The translations under genes and the position numbers were made by a program. Positions 1 to 5,907 of a stretch of 18,201 nt of DNA are shown one piece after another (positions within the stretch are counted from its first letter, which is position 1; each line of letters opens with the position of its first letter). The DNA lies in assembly GCA_023212695.1 (NCBI GenBank), contig JALCCG010000371.1, positions 1 to 18,201 of the forward strand, read 5' to 3'. The DNA comes from Sporisorium sorghi (lineage: Eukaryota; Basidiomycota; Ustilaginomycetes; Ustilaginales; Ustilaginaceae). The notes under the pieces are model-generated. The model saw nothing but the letters and a program-made list of their open reading frames with translations, was not told the origin of the DNA and made no database searches.

Positions 1-1416
1 AGCAACGAGTCAGGAGATAGCGGCTACTCCAACGAAGCGAGCGCGACTCCCAGAACGGGCAGCACTTCTCCAAATTCATCCGGTGGCGCTCCTTCAACTA
101 CGAACCCGCCGTTCAACCACAACCCAATAAATGTTCCGAAGACGCAAAATAACATTCATGTGACCATCAATGGCCAGAAGCCAGAGGGAATCACGACAGA
201 TGCCATCACGACCGACAATGGACTGACCGTGCAGTCGGTTACGATCGATGCAGCAAAACTGTCTGAGGCACTGGCGAAAGATGGAGATAAGCCAGTAATC
301 GTGATTGCCGTGAATTCGAGCGCCGATAAAGTGACCGTGGCGCTGACCGGGGAAGCGGTGGAATCCCTAAAGAACAAGCAAGCTATAATAGAGGTTCACA
401 CACCTAACGGAAACTACAAGTTGCCTGCGACGGAACTCGGGATCGATCGTTTTTCGGCACAGCTTGGAGACCCGGTGGTGCTGAAGGACGTCTTGGTGCA
501 TGTGGATATTGCGAAGAGCGGGATAGATAAAATAAGACTTTTGGAAAATACGTCAAAAAAAGGCCGATTTACCGTAATGTCTCCGCCCGTTGATTTTGCG
601 ATAACGGCCTCGTACAAGGGGAAGACAGTGAACTTAGACAAGTTTACGTCCTATGTAGAGCGTGAAATTCCGTTGCCGGAAGGAGTCGATCCGAACAAGG
701 TCACAACGGCCATTGTGTTAGAAGCAAATGGGAGAGTCCGACATGTACCTACTAATTTAACTTTACGAGATGGGAAGTATTACTCAGTTGCGAGTAGTAT
801 GACGAACAGCACGTACTCACTGATTTGGCATCCGATGAGGTTTGCGGATGTGGAGGGACATTGGTCTCAAGCAGCAGTCAATGACATGGCGTCACGGATG
901 GTAGTGAACGGGGTTGATACAACTCATTATCTGCCCAACGCAGCTATCACGCGCGCGGAATTTGCGGCGATTATCGTGCGGGCGCTGGGACTGACAAACA
1001 ATGGAGTAAAATCTGTGTTCGAGGATGTGAAATCCGGTGACTGGTATGCCGGAGCGGTAGCGACGGCGCAGGAATATGGTATCACCGCGGGGGACGAGGA
1101 CGGAACATTCCACCCGGCGGAGACGATCACCCGCGAAGAGGCGATGGTCATGATCGCACGGGCCATGAAGCTTGCAGGATTAGACACGAGCCTTAGCGTA
1201 GCGGAAGCGGATGCTGCACTCTCGAAGTTCGCGGACCGCGCTTCGGTAGCTATTTGGGCCCAACAAGCGGTCGCAGCTACGGTGAAAATGGGACTTGTGA
1301 GCGGATCCGATGCAGGGCTACAGCCGAAAAGCGACATCACGAGAGCGGAAACGGCGGTCATCGTTCAGCGGATGCTGGAGAAGGCTGGACTTATCGATAA
1401 CAAGCATTCGGAATAG
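1..1416 (+). CDS. C-terminal part of a large SLH-domain surface protein (5' end outside window)
   Basis: The frame is open from base 1, so this is the C-terminal 471 residues of a longer protein; the internal ATG at 160 is not the start. The first 17 residues (GDSGYSNEASATP-like) resemble the last strand of a fibronectin type III domain. A Ser/Thr/Pro/Asn-rich linker follows to about residue 52, then a beta-rich domain of about 220 residues of the kind that precedes SLH modules in Paenibacillus surface proteins. Three SLH domains close the protein, at about bases 838-1000, 1015-1180 and 1215-1400, each with the FxDV..HW/WY...I/V..A...G....G pattern and the TRAE/TREE motif. SLH triplets bind pyruvylated secondary cell-wall polymer, so the protein is probably anchored non-covalently to the cell surface. 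The catalytic or binding function lies in the missing N-terminal part and cannot be judged. Confidence 0.93.
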   Translation, partial: SNESGDSGYSNEASATPRTGSTSPNSSGGAPSTTNPPFNHNPINVPKTQNNIHVTINGQKPEGITTDAITTDNGLTVQSVTIDAAKLSEALAKDGDKPVIVIAVNSSADKVTVALTGEAVESLKNKQAIIEVHTPNGNYKLPATELGIDRFSAQLGDPVVLKDVLVHVDIAKSGIDKIRLLENTSKKGRFTVMSPPVDFAITASYKGKTVNLDKFTSYVEREIPLPEGVDPNKVTTAIVLEANGRVRHVPTNLTLRDGKYYSVASSMTNSTYSLIWHPMRFADVEGHWSQAAVNDMASRMVVNGVDTTHYLPNAAITRAEFAAIIVRALGLTNNGVKSVFEDVKSGDWYAGAVATAQEYGITAGDEDGTFHPAETITREEAMVMIARAMKLAGLDTSLSVAEADAALSKFADRASVAIWAQQAVAATVKMGLVSGSDAGLQPKSDITRAETAVIVQRMLEKAGLIDNKHSE

Positions 1417-1441
1417 CCATCTTGATGGATCGACACATGTG

Positions 1442-1489
1442 AATACTACTCAACTGTTGGTCGGGAAATAATAATAGTTGAGTAGTATT
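1442..1489. repeat. Perfect 14-bp inverted repeat downstream of the SLH gene
   Basis: AATACTACTCAACT at 1442-1455 is the exact reverse complement of AGTTGAGTAGTATT at 1476-1489, with a 20-base loop. It begins 26 bases after the SLH stop codon. Neither side carries a run of T, so it does not look like an intrinsic terminator, and a U-tailed hairpin lies 95 bases further on. It may protect the 3' end of the mRNA, bind a protein, or be one end of a small mobile repeat. Confidence 0.75.
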
Positions 1490-1584
1490 GACGCATACAG
1501 CAACGGAGCGGAAGATGAGGCGAACTCCCGGATGCTGCGAATTTCGTCCAATTTATTAAGAACATCTTGGACTTGAAAAAGATA

Positions 1585-1610
1585 AAGAGGGGCCAAGGCC
1601 CCTCTTTTTT
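1585..1610 (+). terminator. Intrinsic terminator after the SLH gene
   Basis: AAGAGGGGCC at 1585-1594 pairs with GGCCCCTCTT at 1597-1606, and the run of T extends to 1610. The GC-rich stem directly followed by T residues is a classic Rho-independent terminator for the SLH transcript, about 170 bases after its stop codon. Confidence 0.9.
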
Positions 1611-1670
1611 GTTGCTTGAAAAGATGATATGCACTTTTTATAAAAGACTCTATTGCAGAAATTAACTTAG

Positions 1671-1996
1671 TTAGTGTTGTTCCTTATAAAGTAATCTCGG
1701 GTATCTGTCCGCACCTTTAACTAAAGCCGCTTCTAAATTAGCAGTAAAGTAAGCTAGTGGAACATTAGGTGAAAAATAAGAGCTTTCGGGACAGTAAGAA
1801 GCGGCCAAGACGGAAATATTCCGGAGTTTTTCATGCTCCAGTGAAGACGTGCGCCCATAGTTTGAAGGCCTACCGAACTAACACGCATACTCAATATGCT
1901 ACGCAGCGCCTGAGAGATTCTCATTGAATCGTTGTCTATAAGAAGCTTCCTGGGTTGGCGGGAATGAATTAACGGAAGACGAACAGTGGGCGAAAA
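1671..1996 (-). pseudogene. Decayed minus-strand coding remnant (frameshifted, no start), unrecognised
   Basis: Within the 750-base gap between the SLH and ATPase genes, the minus strand has a 68-codon frame without an ATG (bases 1877 down to a TAA at 1671-1673). Its translation is protein-like, including SSLEHEKLRNISVLAASYCP and a C-terminus KGADRYPRLLYKEQH. A second minus-strand frame, open from 1996 down to about 1755, overlaps it and reads RKLLIDNDSMRISQALRSIL around 1890-1950. One frame change at about 1830-1880 would join the two, which suggests a C-terminal gene fragment inactivated by a frameshift. I do not recognise the family. Plus-strand alternatives of lower appeal are a GTG-started 52-codon frame at 1769-1927 and a 32-codon tail at 1942-2040. 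All could be chance reading of non-coding DNA. Confidence 0.35.
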
Positions 1997-2120
1997 TTAA
2001 ACAAGGTCAACGTATTGCTAAGCAATATTGGGTTAAGTAATATTAAACTAAAAGTACTTGTCGACAGTCTTTTTACGTGAATGGAAATCTGTAGATATCA
2101 CTCGGAGCATGTTCACACTG

Positions 2121-2160
2121 TATAATCAACACAGAGCAGATTCGATGTATGAAGGAGGAG
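2121..2160 (+). promoter_or_regulatory. -10 element and ribosome binding site of the ATPase gene
   Basis: A perfect TATAAT lies at 2121-2126, but no good -35 box is visible at 17 bases upstream. AAGGAGGAG at 2152-2160 ends 4 bases before the ATG at 2165 and fixes that start. Confidence 0.5.
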
Positions 2161-2164
2161 TGAC

Positions 2165-3085
2165 ATGTATCTAGATAAATTCATATTACCCATTGATGAA
2201 GAATCCTCGTTGATACAGCAACGAATGGTAGAAAATGGAGGTAAATTTGGATATATCGATAATACTTACCCATGCGGCATTTTCTCGAAAAGTCAGTTCT
2301 CCGAATTGAGTTTTTCAAAAATAACTATTTTATATGGAGGAAACGGCTCGGGAAAAAGCACGCTGCTAAACCTTATAGCAAATCGATTGGAACTCAACCG
2401 TATTGCACCATTCAATTCAAGTGAAATGTTTGATTTATACGTTGAACATTGTAAATTTGAACTTGGATTTGACGATGAGGGATTTAAATATCGAATTCCA
2501 AATGGAAGCAGAATCATCACAAGTGATGATATTTTTGATTATATGCTCACAGTCCGCACAAACAACGAGGAAATCGCAGATAGCACCGAAGATATCAGAT
2601 TGGAATGGGGAGATCATAACGGAAATCTGAAATACGGCAAAACAGTGAAAATGAATAGCATGGACGATTATGAAGCACTGAGGTTACAGGTGCTTTCAAG
2701 AAAAAAATCAGTCTCACGCAGGGAGTTTATTCGCAGAGTCGCCGGCACTGAGGTTAAGCTGAACAGCAACGGCGAGACAGCCCTGAGTTATTTCAATTCC
2801 AAATTAAAAAATGACACATTGTATTGCTTGGATGAACCGGAGAACAGTCTGTCTCCTAAAATGCAGCTTGAACTTGTCAAGATGCTAGAGCAAATGGCTC
2901 ACTATTGCGGATGTCAATTTATCATTGCAACGCACTCCCCGTTTTTACTGGCGATGGAGTTTACCAAAATATATGATTTAGACACGAATCCAGTCGACAT
3001 CAAGCAATGGTGGGAATTGGAAAACACCAAAGTGTACTTTGATTTTTTCAATAAACATAACAGGCTGTTTCTTGCCGATAAGTAG
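2165..3085 (+). CDS. Stand-alone ATP-binding cassette-type ATPase (AAA_21/SMC-like)
   Basis: This 306-residue protein has the motifs of an ABC-class ATPase of the AAA_21/SMC-like group: Walker A GGNGSGKST at residues 58-66, a weak signature region SNGETALS at 201-208, Walker B LYCLDEPENS at 219-228 with D223/E224, and the switch histidine in IATHS at 254-258. There is no membrane segment and no TOPRIM/OLD nuclease domain, and the insert between Walker A and the signature is short, so this is a single compact ATPase head. Relatives are widespread single genes in Bacillota with mostly unknown roles; some relatives act in phage defence together with a nuclease partner, but none is encoded beside this one. 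The start is supported by AAGGAGGAG at 2152-2160. The decayed DNA upstream suggests a variable locus. Confidence 0.9.
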   Translation: MYLDKFILPIDEESSLIQQRMVENGGKFGYIDNTYPCGIFSKSQFSELSFSKITILYGGNGSGKSTLLNLIANRLELNRIAPFNSSEMFDLYVEHCKFELGFDDEGFKYRIPNGSRIITSDDIFDYMLTVRTNNEEIADSTEDIRLEWGDHNGNLKYGKTVKMNSMDDYEALRLQVLSRKKSVSRREFIRRVAGTEVKLNSNGETALSYFNSKLKNDTLYCLDEPENSLSPKMQLELVKMLEQMAHYCGCQFIIATHSPFLLAMEFTKIYDLDTNPVDIKQWWELENTKVYFDFFNKHNRLFLADK

Positions 3086-3163
3086 GAATTTGAACATTTC
3101 GATTGTTCCATAGTCTGATGCGTTCGACAATTGCCCTTTTCTATGATATGGTACCAAGTAATT

Positions 3164-3194
3164 AGGCATTTCGTTCCCTTGGGACGAGGTGCCT
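3164..3194 (+). promoter_or_regulatory. Hairpin between the ATPase gene and the L25 leader ORF
   Basis: AGGCATTTCGTTCCC pairs with GGGACGAGGTGCCT through Watson-Crick and G-U pairs, with one unpaired base, around a two-base TT turn. As RNA this is a long stem. It is not followed by a T run, so it is either a weak terminator for the ATPase transcript or part of the 5' leader of the L25 gene. Confidence 0.5.
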
Positions 3195-3245
3195 TCTCGC
3201 GTATTTAAGGCGTTTTACATTAAATGTCTATTTGGAGGTGATGCA

Positions 3246-3338
3246 ATGGTGCTCCCGCTTTCCCTGCTACGGGGGGAGAAATCCGTAGTTCATGATGGAC
3301 GATTGATGGATGAGTGGACCCAAATCATAATAATCTGA
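3246..3338 (+). CDS. Putative 30-codon leader ORF upstream of L25
   Basis: An ATG at 3246 is preceded by GGAGGTGA at 3234-3241, with 7 bases between GGAGG and the ATG; this is a better ribosome binding site than that of the L25 gene itself. The frame encodes 30 residues, begins MVLPLSLLRGEK and ends in four isoleucines. Its TGA at 3336-3338 overlaps the GAGGAG (3337-3342) that serves the L25 start at 3353, the geometry expected for translational coupling or leader-peptide control. A 6-bp hairpin (CTACGG 3267-3272 with CCGTAG 3283-3288) lies inside it. I know no family match, and it may simply be a spurious ORF in an untranslated leader. Confidence 0.4.
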   Translation: MVLPLSLLRGEKSVVHDGRLMDEWTQIIII

Positions 3339-3352
3339 GGAGTGTTGTTGAG

Positions 3353-3928
3353 ATGAGAGTAAATTTACGAGCAGAAACGCGCGCTGTTATGAACAAAACC
3401 GGACTGAAGCAGCTTCGCCTATCGGGACTAATCCCGGCGATTGTATTTGGCGCAGGGGAAGATAATATGATGATTCAGCTGTCAGCCAGTGAGTTCGGCA
3501 AATGGGCAAGGAACGGCAAGGGAGGGATCCTTGAGCTTTGTTTGGACAATCAGGAGCCAATTCCCGTATTGCTGGAGTCCGTTCAGCGTGATCCCGTAAC
3601 TCGTGAATACATTCATGTCGACTTTTTACGTATCCATATAAACGAAGTTGTGCGCACGAGAGTTAATCTCGATTACATTGGCACCGCGAAGGGAGCCAAG
3701 GCTGGAGGAGTTGTCCAAATCCAAAGCACGTTCATCGAGATTGAATCCTTCCCGGACCATATTCCCGCCACCATTCCAATTGATATCAGTGAACTGGAGA
3801 TGGGGGGTTCTTTACATGTCGGGGATCTCAAGCTGCCAGGAGGCGTGGTGCCGATCTCCTCGGCCAACGAACTTCTTGTGTCGGTGGTGACACCGAAAGT
3901 TCAAACGGAGCAACCGGAGGCTATATAA
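3353..3928 (+). CDS. rplY: Ribosomal protein bL25 / general stress protein Ctc
   Basis: This 191-residue protein is the long two-domain form of bL25 (Ctc, TL5). An N-terminal 5S rRNA-binding beta-barrel covers about residues 1-90 (MRVNLRAETRAV...GLIPAIVFG, and the conserved VQRDPVTREYIHVDF stretch), followed by a C-terminal beta domain to about 185 (PIDISELEMGGSLHVGDLKLP). It binds 5S rRNA in the 50S subunit; in Bacillus the ctc gene is induced by general stress through SigB. I chose the ATG at 3353 because the family begins at this methionine and GAGGAG lies at 3337-3342. A GTG at 3314 in frame would add 13 residues unlike the family and lacks a ribosome binding site. A strong terminator follows at once, so the gene is transcribed alone or with the small ORF upstream. 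I saw no convincing SigB promoter. Confidence 0.93.
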   Translation: MRVNLRAETRAVMNKTGLKQLRLSGLIPAIVFGAGEDNMMIQLSASEFGKWARNGKGGILELCLDNQEPIPVLLESVQRDPVTREYIHVDFLRIHINEVVRTRVNLDYIGTAKGAKAGGVVQIQSTFIEIESFPDHIPATIPIDISELEMGGSLHVGDLKLPGGVVPISSANELLVSVVTPKVQTEQPEAI

Positions 3929-3938
3929 CTTCTACAGC

Positions 3939-3986
3939 CGGCGATCGTTTCCCGATATTCCAATCGGGGAGCGATTGCCGTTTTTT
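3939..3986 (+). terminator. Intrinsic terminator after L25
   Basis: CGGCGATCGTTTCCCGAT pairs with AATCGGGGAGCGATTGCCG, with a few G-U wobbles, and is followed by TTTTTT at 3981-3986. Confidence 0.92.
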
Positions 3987-4121
3987 AATCCAGAACTATT
4001 TTCCACCAAGGGGGGACTAGGCTTACCCGTCATTGTTCATGTACACTCAAGTCATGTGAAATGCTGGGTCGCTTATCCGGCAGCCGTATATTAAGCCAAT
4101 GAAGGAAGTGAGTGTCGAACC

Positions 4122-4829
4122 ATGAATGTAGAATCCGTTATGCTGGAGCTTGAAGGACTCGGCAAGGAACGGCTCAAAAAAATGTACCTGTCCAATGGGG
4201 CGCATGAACCGCTCTTTGGCGTGGCGACAGGCGCCATGAAGCCGATGGCCAAGACAATCAAAATCAATCAGCCTTTGGCTGAGCAGCTCTACGCCACGGG
4301 GAACTACGACGCTATGTACTTTGCCGGCATCATTGCAGACCCTCAAGCGATGACTGCAGCGGATTATGATCGTTGGATGGATGCAGCTTATTTTTATATG
4401 CTGTCCGATTATGTGGTTGCTGTAACGCTGGCAGAGGCAGATATTGCCCAAGACGTTGCGGATCAATGGATCGCAAGCGGAGAAGAGCTGAGAATGTCAG
4501 CAGGATGGAGCTGTTACTGCTGGCTGCTCGGCAGCAGACCGGATCGCGAGTTCCCGGAAGGCAAAATCTCGGACATGCTCGAACTGGTGCAAAAAACCAT
4601 TCACGATTCACCGGACCGAACGAAGTCTGCAATGAATACTTTCATTTACACCGCAGCCATATCTTATTTGCCGCTCCATGATAAGGCGGTGGAGATCGCG
4701 GAGGCAATAGGCCCGGTCGAAATCAATCGGGACAAGGGGAAGAGCAAATTCCTCCATGCTTCCGAGAATATTAGAAAAGAAGTTGAGAGAGGGAAGCTTG
4801 GTTTCAAACGCAAGTATGTAAGGTGTTAA
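4122..4829 (+). CDS. AlkD-like DNA alkylation repair protein (HEAT-repeat)
   Basis: The 235-residue protein matches the DNA alkylation repair (PF08713, AlkC/AlkD) type seen in Bacillota. It has an N-terminal NVESVMLELEGLGKE helix, the GAHEPLFGVATGAMKPMAK motif near residues 26-44, LYATGNYDAMYFAGIIADP at about 56-74, the SAGW segment near residues 126-129, and the lysine-rich C-terminus ending in KRKYVRC. Characterised members are built of HEAT-like repeats that wrap DNA and excise 3- or 7-alkylated purines without flipping the base. The substrate of this subfamily is unproven, and the catalytic aspartate and tryptophans of Bacillus cereus AlkD cannot be assigned without an alignment. The ribosome binding site is a weak AAGGAAGTG at 4102-4110. 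Its neighbours give no pathway hint. Confidence 0.88.
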   Translation: MNVESVMLELEGLGKERLKKMYLSNGAHEPLFGVATGAMKPMAKTIKINQPLAEQLYATGNYDAMYFAGIIADPQAMTAADYDRWMDAAYFYMLSDYVVAVTLAEADIAQDVADQWIASGEELRMSAGWSCYCWLLGSRPDREFPEGKISDMLELVQKTIHDSPDRTKSAMNTFIYTAAISYLPLHDKAVEIAEAIGPVEINRDKGKSKFLHASENIRKEVERGKLGFKRKYVRC

Positions 4830-4842
4830 CCCCTGTTTGTAA

Positions 4843-5112
4843 TTGAAAAGTCCCGGATATTGTGAAAGCATCCTTCAGACATTAAGGAATGTAATCAGGG
4901 AGTCGGCTCCAGAAGCCAGAGAAAAAATCAGCTATCAGATGCCTACCGTCGACTTTCACGGGAATCTGGTGCATTTTGCGGCGTTTAAGAAACATATCGG
5001 CTTTTACCCCGCGCTCAGCGGGATTGAAGCATTTCAAGACGAGTTAAAAAGGCAGCAAGCAAATCGAAAAAGAAGAAAACAGCTGAGAGCTGAGAGGGAA
5101 GGCAGCGCTTAG
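4843..5112 (+). pseudogene. YdhG/DUF1801-like remnant, truncated at both ends
   Basis: The internal part (TLRNVIRESAPEAREKISYQMP, VHFAAFKKHIGFYP, SGIEAFQDELK) is typical of the YdhG/DUF1801 family, a frataxin-like fold of about 115-125 residues annotated as an iron chaperone. The usual N-terminal 15 or so residues are missing: the frame opens after a TAA at 4840-4842, and the only start is a TTG at 4843 without a ribosome binding site. After FQDELK the family sequence stops and is replaced by about 20 basic residues encoded by the left arm and loop of the terminator at 5067-5128. The C-terminal third, normally a KG.....FPLDKP...L/I region, is gone. I therefore read it as a decayed gene, probably left by deletions against the AlkD gene and the terminator. 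Confidence 0.75.
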
Positions 5113-5128
5113 CTGTTTTCTTCTTTTT
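5067..5128. terminator. Bidirectional terminator between convergent genes
   Basis: AAAAAGAAGAAAACAGCT at 5067-5084 is the exact reverse complement of AGCTGTTTTCTTCTTTTT at 5111-5128. The 18-bp stem, with a T-rich tail in one direction and an A-rich flank in the other, lies between the YdhG remnant (plus strand) and the GNAT gene (minus strand) and can stop transcription from both sides. Confidence 0.85.
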
Positions 5129-5132
5129 ATTT

Positions 5133-5561
5133 TTAAAGATCCTTTTTCATATAGTAATGCGTATGCCGGCCGGCATTCTCGATCTTGCCGTATATTTCAT
5201 AACCCTGCTTGATGTAAAAATCCAAGGCTTGAAAGCTCAGCGTGTCCAATTTCACGAATTCGCATTGTTTCTCTCTCGCCATGTTTTCCACCTCGCTTAA
5301 CAGCTTGGCGCCGTACCCCGATTTACGGAATCGCTCATCCACAAACAGATAGTGGATCTCCAGCCAGTTCCAGCATATTTCCCCAACAATCCCGCCCAAG
5401 ATCTCACCGTCCGCATTCCTTAACAACAAGTTTATTTCCTGGTACCTGCCTTTTAAGTCGTCCGGAAAATGGTTCAGATTAAATTCAATCATTTGGTTTC
5501 TTACATAGTTGTTGTCTCCGCTATCCGCTTCGATGGTTTCGTTCGTGAAATAGAGTCCCAT
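5133..5561 (-). CDS. GNAT-family N-acetyltransferase
   Basis: The 142-residue protein has a single GNAT domain: beta-strands GEILGGIVGEICWNWLEIHYLFV (about residues 52-74), followed by the acetyl-CoA pyrophosphate-binding loop ERFRKSGYGAKLL (R/Q-x-x-G-x-G/A, about 76-88), and the C-terminal QALDFYIKQGYEIYG motif (about 110-124) common to this group. It transfers an acetyl group from acetyl-CoA to an amine; the substrate cannot be inferred. The length is normal for a compact GNAT. The start at 5561 is backed by AAGGGGAGA about 8 bases upstream on the minus strand. It ends against the bidirectional terminator and appears monocistronic. Confidence 0.9.
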   Translation of the reverse strand: MGLYFTNETIEADSGDNNYVRNQMIEFNLNHFPDDLKGRYQEINLLLRNADGEILGGIVGEICWNWLEIHYLFVDERFRKSGYGAKLLSEVENMAREKQCEFVKLDTLSFQALDFYIKQGYEIYGKIENAGRHTHYYMKKDL

Positions 5562-5693
5562 ATCCGTCTCCCCTTCAAGTTCTGCCAGAACACCAATCTG
5601 TGTCGATATCGGTATTCAGATTACGTCTTCTTCAACTTACCATATTTATGACCTGCCTTGGGTGGTAAAGAACCTTTTTAATAGAACGTCCCC

Positions 5694-5722
5694 GTGAGCT
5701 CAATGACTGCCTGTGCTACACT
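5694..5722 (+). promoter_or_regulatory. Candidate promoter of the erm leader transcript
   Basis: TACACT at 5717-5722 is preceded by TGC (5714-5716), giving an extended -10 element. At 17 bases upstream, GTGAGC (5694-5699) is a poor -35 box, which extended -10 promoters tolerate. Transcription would start near 5729 and give a leader of about 180 bases before the erm start. Confidence 0.45.
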
Positions 5723-5769
5723 GTGGTTGTTACATTTTATCTGGCAGCAGCAAGGAGGATTCCATTTAC

Positions 5770-5802
5770 ATGTGTGGCATTTCATTCATGCGTATTCGCT
5801 AA
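5770..5802 (+). CDS. Erm leader peptide (10 residues, MCGISFMRIR)
   Basis: An ATG at 5770, preceded by AAGGAGG at 5752-5758 (11-base spacer), opens a 10-codon frame, MCGISFMRIR, ending in TAA at 5800-5802. It lies 105 bases before the erm start. Its C-terminus, Met-Arg-Ile-Arg, is of the Arg-X-Arg type. In the ErmD leader the equivalent MRLR makes the ribosome stall in the presence of macrolides, with the second Arg codon in the A site. By analogy, stalling here would place Ile9 in the P site and Arg10 in the A site. Codons 3-7 form one arm of the duplex that hides the erm ribosome binding site. Function is inferred from position, motif and base pairing; the sequence differs from leaders I know. 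Confidence 0.75.
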   Translation: MCGISFMRIR

Positions 5803-5902
5803 TGACGGTACAGACCAGCTAATTCTAGGCATTTTCTCGTGAAAATGTGAAGGATTATTTGTGCTGTACCTTTTTCATTACTATACAAATGAATGAGGTG
5901 CT
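5776..5902 (+). promoter_or_regulatory. Translational attenuator of erm
   Basis: Three nested stems can be drawn. Outer: 5776-5789 (GGCATTTCATTCAT, inside the leader ORF) pairs with 5889-5902 (ATGAATGAGGTGCT), 14 consecutive pairs of which 3 are G-U, and buries the erm Shine-Dalgarno GAGGTG at 5895-5900. Middle: GGTACAG 5807-5813 with CTGTACC 5864-5870. Inner: CATTTTC 5830-5836 with GAAAATG 5841-5847, around a TCGT loop. A ribosome stalled at leader codons 9-10 would cover roughly 5780-5811, break the outer stem and expose the erm start. This is the known logic of macrolide-inducible erm genes. The fold was found by hand; no free energy was computed. Confidence 0.8.
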
Positions 5903-5907
5903 TTTTT

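Noticed and set aside
927..1361. 144-codon minus-strand ORF opposite the SLH domains
   Set aside because: It is the mirror of a GC-rich true coding region; no ribosome binding site and alanine/serine-rich shadow composition.
3314..3352. GTG start adding 13 residues to L25
   Set aside because: No ribosome binding site, extra residues unlike the family, and the region overlaps the leader ORF and the GAGGAG used by the ATG at 3353.
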